Positions 11,999 through 22,540 of a DNA stretch of 64,000 nt are shown here, in pieces. Every line of letters starts with the position of its first letter. Position 1 is the stretch's first letter. Under the pieces are notes generated by a model, which had not been told where the DNA came from, ran no database searches, and was given only the letters and a program-made list of their open reading frames with translations. The position numbers and the translations under genes were made by a program. The DNA comes from Pseudofabraea citricarpa. Its lineage: Eukaryota > Ascomycota > Leotiomycetes > Helotiales > Dermateaceae. The stretch spans positions 1,438,501-1,502,500 of the forward strand of contig JAPWGK010000009.1 of NCBI GenBank assembly GCA_029641185.1. The letters run 5' to 3'.

Positions 11999-13785
11999 AT
12001 GTCCGCAGTGGCCCCTCCAGAATCTTCGCAAATCTCTGCATCAGGTTGGTTTCTCCCCAACAGTTGCGACTTAGCAGCCACGCTCCAGATACTAGTGTGG
12101 GACAGGGTTACTGACAAGTCTGGTAGCACCCAAGAAGAAGAACAACAAGAAGAAAAAGAGCGCCAAGGACAAGAATACCGGAGGAGAGACTAAGGCGTTG
12201 GAAGTAAAGAAGGATGCAACTGCGGAGAATGGAGAGCTTGATGGGGAGAATGAGGACTCGGAGACGTCAGCCATGGTACGAGTGACACCTGTTCATTCCA
12301 CATCACCCAAACGCATAGATACTGACGGCCATCTTAGAACACACCACACGAATCGCAATTCCCAGAGAATATCAAACCGCAAACAAATGGTCATGGCGAA
12401 TCATCATCCGCCAATGGCCACGCGGTCAAACCACCAAACGCTCGGAGGGAGGAAAACCAGGGCCACTCATTACCGGCTGTGGAACCTGCAGAAAGTGTAA
12501 AAAGTACTGCGTCAGATACAACAGATGCCAGTATACGACTCGAAGCCATGTCCCAAGAACGAGAAGCCCTGCGCGCCGAGGTGGAACAGCTCCGGAAGGC
12601 ATTGGAGGGCATACAGGGAAAGCACAACGAGGACGTTTCTGCAATCAAAACTCAGCATACTGAAGAGCTCTCTACTATTCAAGGGAAACATTCTGATGAA
12701 GTTTCCAGAATAAAAGCCGACCACACGGATGAAGTAACAACACTCCGTGGAGAATTGGAGGAGAGTGAATCGGCCAAAGAGCAGGCAGAAACACAATACC
12801 AACATCTCCTGGGCCGTGTTAATACCATCAAAGCCAGTTTGGGTGAAAGACTGAAAGCAGATAAGCAGGAGCTATCAGAAGCGAATGAAAAAATCGAGGA
12901 ACTGGAATCTCAAAACGAAATTCTCCAGAATCGGATACACAGTTTAGAGGGGGAGGTGTCAAAACTCGGAGATGAAGCTAAGGAGGCATCGCAAGACTTG
13001 AATAGCTTTCGAAGTCGGCACAACCTTTCACAACAAAACTTTGTCAGAGAGCGGGAGGATTTATTACTGCAGATACGGCAACTTAAAGAGGAGACAGAAG
13101 CTGCCAAAGAAGCGATGGGTGATTGGGAAGTACTAGCTATGGAAGAGAGGTCTATTAGAGAAGGTTTGAGTGAAAGGATTGCGGATATGGAAGATCAATT
13201 TTCTTCGCAAAAAGAAGCATACGAAGCCGCAGTTTCTGACAGAGACACTCAATCCCGGACAATCGACGGCCTTCAAAGAGCATTGCAAGAAATACAAGAG
13301 GCACGAAAACATGAACTCAGGGACATGGTTGAGTCTTCTGAAGAACAGCTCCAGGCCTTGAAGAAATTGGTTCAGGAATCAGATTCCCGCGCCATTGAAG
13401 CCGAGTCAGCAAAGGAAGGCTTGCAAGCTGAATTAGATCGACTTGCTCCATTCGAGAAGGAAGTCAAGGAGAAAAACCTTCTTATTGGAAAATTGAGGCA
13501 CGAAGCAATCGTTCTCAATGACCATCTCACAAAAGCACTAAGGTTTCTCAAGAAAGCCAAGCCAGAGGATAACATTGACAGGTATGTTGCAATCGACCTA
13601 TTCCCTTACCATGTAGCTAACTGCTTGAAAGACAAATTGTGACCAATCATTTCCTCCATTTTTTAGCGCTCGACCGATCGGATCCCAAGAAATTTCAAGT
13701 TTTGCAACTTATAGCATCTCTCTTGAATTGGACCGACGAACAAAAAGAGCAAGCTGGTCTTGCACGACCAGGCACCTCAAATTAA
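11999..13785 (+). CDS. rud3: Rud3-type golgin with GRAB domain, C-terminally cut by an in-frame TAA
   Basis: This is a coiled-coil Golgi tether of the Rud3/GMAP-210 type, recruited to the cis-Golgi by Arf1 through its GRAB domain. Exons are 11999-12044, 12127-12275, 12338-13581 and 13632-13785, giving 530 residues. The N-terminus has a Lys/Asn-rich patch (KKKNNKKKKSAKDKN). Long heptad-rich coiled coil fills about residues 115-445. The GRAB region follows at about 448-525, starting GKLRHEAIVLNDHLTKALRF and going on with DRQIVTNHFLHFLALDRSDP. The frame then meets TAA at 13783-13785, right after GLARPGTSN. The same frame stays open for 72 more codons to a TAG at 13999-14001, and the text there (SLRLPMSPFHRTPSTPSL) looks like the normal family tail. 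Either the C-terminus has been lost recently or one base is wrong. The GRAB domain is intact, so the protein is probably functional. Confidence 0.88.
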
Positions 13786-14001
13786 AGTCTGCGCCTACCA
13801 ATGTCACCGTTCCATCGCACACCCAGCACACCGTCTTTATCCACCGAATTCTATACAGATGCAAGTGCGAGCAAAGAATCACTAGCAGACCTTTGGACAG
13901 GCTTCCTTGAAAGAAGTGCAGAAGAGGGCTCAACACATGGGAGCAGAAGTGGCAGTGTTAGCAGTCTGCCAACACGACCTGATACCCGAGGGGGCACTTA
14001 G
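13786..14001 (+). pseudogene. Detached C-terminal frame of the golgin
   Basis: This stretch continues the golgin reading frame after its TAA and encodes 71 residues before the next stop. Composition is Ser/Pro/Thr-rich, with readable segments such as LPMSPFHRTPSTPSL and SLADLWTGFLERSAEEGS. It holds no further stop and no intron signals. It is best explained as the former tail of the golgin rather than a separate gene, since it has no upstream promoter space. Confidence 0.55.
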
Positions 14002-14262
14002 TGCCATGTAACTATGAGCAAGCATCATGTGGAAGATAGATTCACGTTATTGTACTAATAGCATAGCAATATAGGCGTTGTAGGATGGGCGAGGCGACTG
14101 AGCTTTGGGTTAGCCCTCGCAAATCATTGATACAATATGTGTACAATTTGATTTGAATATCCATCCTGACTACTCGTTCATTCGATTTCCCTCGCTTGAA
14201 ACTAGACAACCGCAACAAGTTTGCTCGCGTTTAGACTGAAAGGGACTCATCGCCCGCTGTTC

Positions 14263-14319
14263 AATATCCTCCGCGGGTTTTAATGTCCTCCGCAGATTTT
14301 AATATCCTCCGCAGGTTTC
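14263..14319. repeat. Three tandem 19-base repeats
   Basis: Three contiguous 19-base units of the form AATRTCCTCCGCRGRTTTY start at 14263, 14282 and 14301, with one to three differences between units. They end 55 bases before the start codon of the orphan gene at 14374, so they lie in its promoter or leader. Confidence 0.9.
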
Positions 14320-14373
14320 CCTTATTACTCATCTCAATTTCAGTTTCAGAATTTCTATATAACCACCATTTCC

Positions 14374-15354
14374 ATGGCATCTCTTAACCCCTTCTCAACG
14401 CAAACTACCTTCATAAATCTTATCTCTCTCTACACTGGGTCAAGATTCACTCAAAACCTCAACGCAGGCTCGTCCATTATGTGGCCTTTCACCCAGGGCA
14501 ACAAACCAAACCGATACGCTCCTCATTATGTCCACAATTCATCTCAAGGAGTCACGTATCCTCGACTGCCCTATATCGGATATCCACTTCGAAGAGAATC
14601 CTTCTTCCGCATGAGTCCATTACACACTCCTGTGTCTGAACCTGTTCTATTTCCAACTCAAAATACAGCTACAAATGTCGATAAATGCTCAGAGCATGAG
14701 GAAAAATCAACGTCTCCACAACGAGAAACTCCTCACCTACCTTCCAGACATTGGAGAAGGGAACATATCGATGACAGATCTCCTTCTTCACATCTGTCTC
14801 CCTCCCATTCGCCTCCGCCGCCAAACCAAGAGATCTTAGGGCCCATGCTATCTACTCCCGTTCTCGGTCCTTTGAGAGAGGATGGTGCCTTATCTCCCGT
14901 TTCTTCTCTTCTTCTGCCTCCTCCTCCTCCTCTGATCTCTCCATCATCTCGGGACCAAAACACGGATTCTTTCCAATTCATGCAATGGGAAGATGCGTGT
15001 GACAATCTACCAGGATTGGGCACGCCTACCGAGGAGGAAATCCTCGCGTTCGAGGAGATGAGACGCAGAGAGAAAGCTGAACGAGCGAGACGACGAAAGG
15101 CAATTGAGGGCGAGGGTAGAAAGGAAGGGGGAAGAAGCCCTTCTCTTTCGTCTTCGTCTGGCTTCTCTTGCTTTTCGGATTTGGAGAATGTGAGTGAGAG
15201 TGAGAAGGCAGAGGAGGAGTGGATAGTGTTGGATAGACAGATGGAATTGCTTCGGAAGCAGAGAGATCTGTTGAATGAGTTGATGGAGGGAGTGGGTAAA
15301 CTTCAGAATCGGCTATGGGATAGAATCATGAAGACAAGAAGAAGGGCATGGTGA
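14374..15354 (+). CDS. Orphan Pro/Ser-rich protein
   Basis: A single-exon gene for a 326-residue protein that I do not recognise. The N-terminal 30 residues are weakly hydrophobic (NPFSTQTTFINLISLYTGSRF) but do not form a clean signal peptide. Residues 80-200 are Ser/Pro/His-rich with poly-Pro runs. Residues 210-260 hold an acidic/basic helix (TEEEILAFEEMRRREKAERA). After a poly-Ser stretch, the C-terminal 50 residues form a likely short coiled coil (EEWIVLDRQMELLRKQRDLL). The start has good context (TTCCATGG). The long intact frame and ordered composition argue for a real gene. The 19-base tandem repeats lie just upstream, and its 3' end converges on the DUF3984-like gene 136 bases away. Likely disordered and lineage-restricted. 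Confidence 0.6.
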   Translation: MASLNPFSTQTTFINLISLYTGSRFTQNLNAGSSIMWPFTQGNKPNRYAPHYVHNSSQGVTYPRLPYIGYPLRRESFFRMSPLHTPVSEPVLFPTQNTATNVDKCSEHEEKSTSPQRETPHLPSRHWRREHIDDRSPSSHLSPSHSPPPPNQEILGPMLSTPVLGPLREDGALSPVSSLLLPPPPPLISPSSRDQNTDSFQFMQWEDACDNLPGLGTPTEEEILAFEEMRRREKAERARRRKAIEGEGRKEGGRSPSLSSSSGFSCFSDLENVSESEKAEEEWIVLDRQMELLRKQRDLLNELMEGVGKLQNRLWDRIMKTRRRAW

Positions 15355-15490
15355 ACTGTCCATTTTGCTTATTAAAGCTCGGTTGAAGAGATGTTGGCAT
15401 AGATGACAGATAGCGAGAGATAGAAGGTAATCATACTTGAATTTTTTAGAATTGTTTGTACTCATATTCATGATCATTAAAACATGGTAA

Positions 15491-16618
15491 TCATAGTAGA
15501 ACTTTTGTAGCAACACTCAATAGCCAGGCAGCGTCATTCCAGCCACCAGCATCGTCCGCCTTCAAAGCTGGCATCTGTTCCACAATAGGTGAATCATCAG
15601 CTCCATCTAGGTTTCTGCGCGAGGAGCTTCTCGAAAGCTTCTCATGCTCTTCGTTCTTCTCGTCTAATGTATCAACATCGGTCTCTTCGCCGTCTTCGTC
15701 TACGGCAAACAGACTCCAGCCTAGCATTCTTTCTACCCAACCACCAAGACCTAGGCTATTTGCACGAGCGAGCTTTCTGACCACAGCATCGTCATCTTGC
15801 GCTGTGTCTACATCCTCATACCCCTCTTCCTCAACGTCAACAAAGTCGGGCTCAGCAGGAAGTTCCTCGTCTACGAAGTATTTTGGGTCGAAATAGCCAG
15901 ACTGGTTTCTTTCCATTGGTGTAATTGCTTGAGCCCTGCTACCTCTTCGGCTAGCAAACCGGCTGGCAGGCTGGCTAAAAGGTCGACTTCCAGGACCAAA
16001 ACTCAAACTTCTTCTTGTTATTGGGGAGAACTCATCGTCTGCGTCGAAAACAGCCGCGGTACTGCCCCTCCTGCTTTCTCGTCTGCTTATATGCTCCCTT
16101 TCCCTTGCCAACTCTCGCTCCAAGGCTTCCTCATCCTCATCGCGGTGTAAACTGGTTGAACTCGCCCGCGAGACGAGCCACGATTGACCCTTCGATTCTT
16201 GTGTCGAAGACGAAATGAGAGCACTTGTACGGAGGAGCCAATCTGAGTCGTTCCTATCCTTTGCGGACAGGGCCAGGTCGTCCCGGTGGTGCCTTCGAAG
16301 TTTTGTCCCACCCGGCGTTGTGGCGCCGGACCGCGGTTGTTTTCGGGCCACAAGGTGTGTACTGGACTTGCTTTTGGGGAGAGTAGCACTCATTGGTTTT
16401 AATAGTGAAACGCGAGAAGATGATCGTGAGAGAACTGAGGGAGTTGTGGGTGCTGATTTGCCCTCAATATAAGAGACGTGCGGTGTGGATTCTGGGAGAT
16501 CATCATGATCCGAGAGGGGAAGTTTGGAGGTTAATGGCGCCAGGGTGAGGTGATTTAGACTGGCAGACGAGCGATTGCGGCGAGCGTGGGGTGAATGCTG
16601 GTTGTAGGCTTCGTCCAT
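15491..16618 (-). CDS. DUF3984-like conserved fungal protein
   Basis: A single-exon gene for 375 residues. The sequence resembles, from memory, the ascomycete family DUF3984, whose function is unknown. The N-terminal half is Ser/Arg-rich and probably disordered, with repeated RSSSR and SRRGS motifs suitable for phosphorylation. An Arg/Glu helix lies at about residues 165-180 (EALERELAREREH). The conserved part seems to be the C-terminal 140 residues: RNQSGYFDPKYFVDEELP, then an acidic segment, then LGLGGWVERMLGWSLFAVDE, and a final GGWNDAAWLLSVATKVLL. No membrane span or signal peptide is clear. It is divergent from the Elp1 gene, with 462 bases between the start codons. Confidence 0.75.
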   Translation of the reverse strand: MDEAYNQHSPHARRNRSSASLNHLTLAPLTSKLPLSDHDDLPESTPHVSYIEGKSAPTTPSVLSRSSSRVSLLKPMSATLPKSKSSTHLVARKQPRSGATTPGGTKLRRHHRDDLALSAKDRNDSDWLLRTSALISSSTQESKGQSWLVSRASSTSLHRDEDEEALERELAREREHISRRESRRGSTAAVFDADDEFSPITRRSLSFGPGSRPFSQPASRFASRRGSRAQAITPMERNQSGYFDPKYFVDEELPAEPDFVDVEEEGYEDVDTAQDDDAVVRKLARANSLGLGGWVERMLGWSLFAVDEDGEETDVDTLDEKNEEHEKLSRSSSRRNLDGADDSPIVEQMPALKADDAGGWNDAAWLLSVATKVLL

Positions 16619-17080
16619 GATGTTTACGGTGGTCCGACTTATGCAGATGCCCTGTATGGCGTGAAATGGTTCTGGGCTGCTGTGGTGGTATGATGTTGAA
16701 AGGAGAGGAGCATGGAGGAGAAGCGAAAACCGGCTTAGGAGATCTGGGGAACCCTAGCAAAGTCATCGGCCTTGGCGCAATCGCTTAAGATTTTCCATGT
16801 GAAATTTGTGGCAGGGGATCAAATTATTTTGATATCACTACACCACCATTGACCTGCATCCAAATTGTCAGCCACAGTGGAGTCGCTCTTCCATCTATTC
16901 ACAGATTTTTACCATTTGCGTCGACACATATCTAAACCCACCTCATTCACTTGGATTCGACACGGTTCACTACTCATTGGAAAAGTTTTCATCAGACTTG
17001 GCGCATGCCAACCCGTCACTGAGTGGACGGTCCACAACGACGAGGTCTGGTAGGAAAGACGCAGGAGCTAGATCTGCAAG

Positions 17081-20000
17081 ATGCGGAATCTTAGAAACAT
17101 TCGATATGAAGAATGGACGCCTCCGACGCAGCTGGATGGAAGGCCTCTGACTGCTTCGACATGGGATCTTGCGAATGACTCCGTGCTATGCACTTTTGGT
17201 CCTACCGAGACAGATCCTCTGGTACAACTCATGAGAATCACTAAGGGTTCAAAATCGTATGCACCTAGTTCTAAACATGTATCTTTATCTTTCTAATAAA
17301 TTTTATCAGAGATCATTCTATTATCACCTCTTGGGACGCACCAAGTCCCAATCCCGAGTTGGATTGCGATGAGATTTTAAGTCTCCATTATTTTGGGGAC
17401 AGTTTAACCGCATGTTTAGTCCTTGCTGGCGGAGATATCATCGTAGTGCGAGAGGAGCCTCTCCCTGGCGAGGACCGAATTGAGATCGTAGGATCTGTAG
17501 ATGCTGGCATCACTGCTGCAAGATGGTCACCTGATGAAGAACTTTTAGCTATCACCACCAGAGCTGAGACGGTTGTTTTCATGAGTCGAGCCTTCGAGGG
17601 TGTCACGGATGTTACCATGACTTCAGAAGACCTCAAAGCTTCTAACCATGTCTCTGTTGGTTGGGGCAAGAAAGAGACACAATTTCATGGGAGAGGCGCT
17701 AAAGCTTTGCGAGACCCGACCATGCCAGAGAAGACCGACGCAGGTATCCTCAGTTCTAATGACGATTCTAGAGTTACTATAAGCTGGAGAGGGGATGGAG
17801 CTTTCCTAGCTGTTACCTCCATTGAAGCGAACTCTCGAAGACTGATTCGGGTATATTCTAGAGAGGGTGTTCTTGACAGTGTCAGCGAACCAGTTGACGG
17901 ACTTGAAGGAGCTCTGAGCTGGCGACCAGCTGGAAATCTTATGGCCGGTATTCAACGTCTCAAGAACCGTATAGATGTAGTCTTTTTTGAACGTAATGGG
18001 TTGAGACATGGTCAATTCAGTCTTAGACTTACTCAAGAGCAGCTGGATCTTTCTGAACAACATATCAGATTATCTTGGAATTCTGATTCGACTGTGCTAG
18101 CTGTCATACTCGCAGACTCTATCCAGCTTTGGACCATGGGCAATTATCATTGGTATCTTAAGCAAGAAATCCCAACCAGCGGCAAGGCCATGCTACCTAC
18201 TTGCCCGGTGGTCTGGCATCCTGAAAAGCCACTACGTTTCATTACGACGTTCAAAGGTATATTTAACGAGACTCAAATTATTTTGCATGATATTGACTTA
18301 ATTCTTAGGAGGTGTTGACACAGTAGAGTACGTTTTCACCGTCACACGAGGCTCGACTTGTCCTCCACATGACTTTGGAGTAGTTACCGTGATCGATGGC
18401 CAATCGACTAAAATCACACCCTTTCGAGCAGCAAATATTCCTCCGCCGATGGCTTTACATGAAATCACAGTTCAGACCAATGTTATTGATGTTGCTCTGG
18501 CCTGGGACGCATCATTAATAGCAATTCTACACCAAGAAGGTATTTCGGTGTTCGAGTGGAACCCGAACTCAGCCTCTTCATCCCCTCCCAAATTGACAGG
18601 CAGAGTCACCTTTGGAAAAGATGGTTCTGACCATCAAGTATGCCAACAAGTTAGTTTTACTGGAAAGAACCAGATACTCACTCTACAAAGAATGAAGTCC
18701 GGCACTGCTATTAGAAAGTATGGCTTTGATGAGGATACGGGCAGAATGAGTGAACAAGATGTTGACGAGAAACCTGGCTCCTACATTACTACTTTATCCG
18801 GCTTTTCTGAAGATGGCTCAACACATGCCTATATGCAAAATGTTTCTGGGGATCTTGTGCATAGCCACTCCAGAGACAGTGATTCATTGGCAGGGCTTAT
18901 GAATAGCTTACCTGTGCCGATATTATGGATGGATGTAATCGCTCACAATAGTGATTATATTGCTTTTGGGATGTCAAGTAATGGTCACCTCTACGCCAAT
19001 GAACGACAACTTGTTAAAAACTGTACTTCTTTCCTCACAACTCCTGCTCATCTCATCTTCACAACAACCACTCACCTTCTTAAGTTTGTTCACATTACAA
19101 ATGTCGATCGTAAGTCATGGCCCCATTTAGTACGGCCACATCTAATGATTACTAGAGCTCGAGGTCCCTCCGGATGATCCAGAAAAGGACGAGAGATGCC
19201 GTAGCATAGAAAGAGGTGCCCGTCTAGTAACTGCAATGCCTACCTCCTTGAGTCTCATACTACAGATGCCGCGAGGAAATCTAGAAACTATATGGCCCCG
19301 AGCCATGGTTGTAGCCGGTATCAGGAAACTTATTGATGAGAAGAATTATAAGAGAGCTTTCACTCACTGTCGTACTCAAAGAGTCGATATGAACCTTCTC
19401 TACGATCACGCACCTGAACAATTCTTATCACATGTCGGGCTTTTTATTGAACAAGTCAAAAAAATTACATATATTGATCTGTTCCTGTCATCTTTAAGGT
19501 AAGATCTCTGAGAGATTGGGACATAGGCGATGCTAATATTTATACACTAGAGAGGAGGATGTCACACAATTAATGTACAAAGAAACTCGAGTGGCGGCTA
19601 CTGGATTCGAGAATGGGATTTCTGTAGTCAACAGCACAAATGCTGTGACGCCATCAGATGTTGGCTTAATCAAGACATCTAAAATCAACAAAATCTGTGA
19701 CGCGTTCTTGGACGTATTGAAGACACGGACCTCAACTAACTTACAGAATATCATCACGGCAAATGTGTGCAAATTTCCACCTGCCTTAGAAGATGGCCTG
19801 CAGGTCGTAGCTCAACTGATGGCAAACGACGAGAAATTGGCAGAGAAAGCTGTCGAGCACATCTGCTTCCTTGCAGATGTAAATAAGCTATATGAGAACG
19901 CACTCGGGCTGTATAATCTAGACCTTGCACTTCTGGTGGCACAGCAATCCCAAAAGGATCCGAGAGAATACCTACCATTCATGCAGAACCTACAACAAAT

Positions 20001-21231
20001 GTCCGAACTTCGTCGACGCTTCAGTATCGATGATTATTTAGCAAGACATAGCAAAGCTCTCTCGCATCTTCACGCCATGGAATCATTTGAAGAAGTTCAG
20101 ACCTACACTCAAAAGCACTCCTTGTATCAATCCGCCATTTCATTATATCGATACAACCCCGAACAATTAGCGAAAATAACGGCTCTTTATGCTGAATATC
20201 TGGAATCCAAATCGTCCTTCAAGGAAGCAGCTCTCGCTTACGAGTCTCTATATAACTACACATCTGCAACATCATGCTATTTGTCTTCAGGGCCATCGCT
20301 ATGGCGAGAAACGCTATTCTGCGCACTATCACAAACACCGCCAGTCTCTGGTGCAAAGCTTACTGATTTGGCTACCACTCTCTTCGACGCACTTATAGAA
20401 AGCAAAGACTATTTCGCTGCAGCAACAATTCAACTCGACTACCTATCTTCTGTTTCCAATGCAGCCAAAACATTCTGCAAAGGCTATTTCTTCGCCGATG
20501 CCCTGCACCTGGTTGCCTTGAAATCACGACCAGATCTGTTGGAAAGCATTATTGATGTAGGATTAGCAGAAGCGCTAGCAAGTTCCACAGAACTTCTCGC
20601 TGAGTGCAAAGCACAATTGATAGCCCAGGTACCACGAATTCGAGAGCTAAGAGCAAAAGCTCTCGCAGATCCGTTAGCGTTCTATGAAGGAGAGAGGGGA
20701 GGCGACGGAGATATTCCTGATGATGTGTCGGTGGCAGCGAGTTCGAGATTGAGCACAAATCGCAGTCTATTCACCAGATATACCGGGAAAGGTAGTCAAG
20801 GAACCGCAGGCACTGGTGTCAGTAGAGCGACCAGTAAGAACCGGAAGCGGGAGGAGAGAAAAAGAGCCAGAGGCAAGAAGGGCAGTGTGTATGAAGAGGA
20901 ATACCTCGTCAATAGCGTTGGCAGGTTAATCGACCGCATAGAGAGTGTTCGAGGCGAGGTAGGCAGACTCGTCGTTGGACTGATCAGGAGAAACATGTGG
21001 GAGCGTGCTCGAGCCATCGAAGGAAGCCTAGCTGAGGTCGTTGGTATGTGTGCGGCGTGCGTACCGGAAGTTTTCGGTACGGGTGAGGTTCAAGGAGATG
21101 CTGCTGGGGAGGAGGCTCAGAGAGCCATTGGTGGTGACGCAGTATTGCAGGAAAGCCTCGAAGCGGCTGGTAAGCGCAAGGAGGCGCCCATCATTAAGGC
21201 GCTGGAAAGAATGGTTCTGCTTGGCACATAG
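17081..21231 (+). CDS. elp1: Elongator complex subunit Elp1 (IKI3/IKAP)
   Basis: Elp1 is the scaffold of the six-subunit Elongator complex, which makes the 5-carboxymethyl side chains on wobble uridines of tRNAs in the cytoplasm. Exons are 17081-17256, 17310-18256, 18309-19109, 19156-19498 and 19551-21231, giving 1315 residues, the usual length. The N-terminal half forms WD-type propellers (blades with SWDAPSPNPE, ITAARWSPDEELLAI, ISWRGDGAFLAV, LSWNSDSTVLAV). The intron at 19110-19155 restores the conserved QLEVPPDDPE segment. The C-terminal half is TPR-like helices (KSSFKEAALAYESLYNYTSA). It ends with a basic patch (KNRKREERKRARGKKGS), known in yeast to bind tRNA, and a final dimerisation region. 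All four introns are 46-53 bases. It converges on the uL24m gene, with 156 bases between the stops. Confidence 0.96.
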
Positions 21232-21387
21232 AAAAAAAGTTGTTTTTTATACAATACAAATAGTGTACATATGAGGTTTCTATCTACTTTTGCATCTGGT
21301 AGATGGGAATGCAACGCCGCCTATGCCCGGACTGGCCTTTTCCTCATGGGGATACAGTACAGGTTCCTGTTCACTTTTTGTACACTA

Positions 21388-22540
21388 CTATGCTGTTGTC
21401 ACATGCTCAGCTTCCACTTTAGCCAGGCCTGCAGCTTCGAGAGCTAACCCGCGCCTCTGTGCGATGATCTCTCCAATCTTCTCCAGCATTTCGGGCGTCA
21501 AGGCACCCTTACCCTTCGCCTTTCTCATCTTTCTCGCCTTTCTGTTGATCTCGCGCAGAGGAGTACGCATCTGCTTGGCCAGCTGCAGCTTCGCCGCCTT
21601 CTCGGCATCCTCCTGCTTCTTGGCCTCGATGAATTCCGGTTCGTGTCTGGTTCGGAAAACCGAGTATTTGTTCCGCAGCTCATCAATCACACTGCCGGGC
21701 ATCGGTGGCCGTAATAATGTCGGTACGAACGTCTTTATCTCCACGTCCACACGTAAAGTATCGCACGCATTGTCTGCATGTTCTTTAGGCTCCGTCTTGG
21801 GCCACGGTACTGTGATGTCGAGTCCGGGGATGATTCGGGACCAGCCTGTCTTTCCTGTGTGTCGGTCGTGCCAGATCTTGCTGTTTACCAGCTTCTTGAC
21901 TATCACATCTCGAACGACTCCGGTTTCTGGGTGCGGAAGAGGGTAGACCAGCTTCACTTTGTTCAGAGGTACGGGCTGTTCCATTGATCGGACGGGTCGT
22001 TTGTCTTGATCCTCGCCTTGAAGCATCCATTGTGGGATAGCAACATCAATCTAGGTGAAGAGTAAGTCTTGATACTTGGCGGTACAAGGTGGTCAGACAT
22101 ACCATGTTCAATCCCTTGACAGTACACTCGTTTCTTTTGGTATCTGTAGCTGTGATCTCCCCAATCTTTCCCTTATCCCTTCCCTCGAGAAGCACTACTC
22201 TGTCGCCCTTGACAATGTTCAGATATCTACCACCAACTGCCTTTAAGACATCCATCTCATCGCCTGCTAAGGGCTGCCCCTTCGTCCGCTGGGCATTGAC
22301 TGTTCCATAGGTCTCTTTGAGATCGCCGACATCTCTCCTTGGGGCCAGTGGTCCTAATTCATAGTCCTCCCTCCGTACAGCGCGGGCCGTTTGGATCTTG
22401 TTGGTCTCATCTTTTCTCGCAAAGAGGATTTGCTCTCTGCGGCTCTTCGTCCAGTCTCGAATTGACTTATCCTTCCTTCGCGCTAACCGTCGTGCCGCAT
22501 GCTTCTCTGCCTGTACTGTTCGCTTGATTATCTGCTGCAT
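21388..22540 (-). CDS. MRPL40: Mitochondrial large-subunit ribosomal protein uL24m
   Basis: This is the mitochondrial uL24 homolog (yeast Mrpl40), a component of the large mitoribosomal subunit near the exit tunnel. Exons are 22540-22103 and 22050-21388, giving 366 residues. The N-terminus is basic, as expected for import (MQQIIKRTVQAEKHAARRLA). The KOW domain lies at about residues 108-140 (NIVKGDRVVLLEGRDKGKIG). The long C-terminal extension, typical of fungal mitochondrial uL24, contains IDVAIPQWMLQGEDQ after the intron, VKLVYPLPHPETG, and a basic Lys/Arg-rich segment (LREINRKARKMRKAKGKG). The intron is 52 bases with standard signals. Confidence 0.93.

Noticed and set aside
13801..14001. 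Separate small gene starting at the ATG at 13801
   Set aside because: It is in phase with the golgin frame and reads like its tail; an independent gene is less likely than a broken C-terminus.
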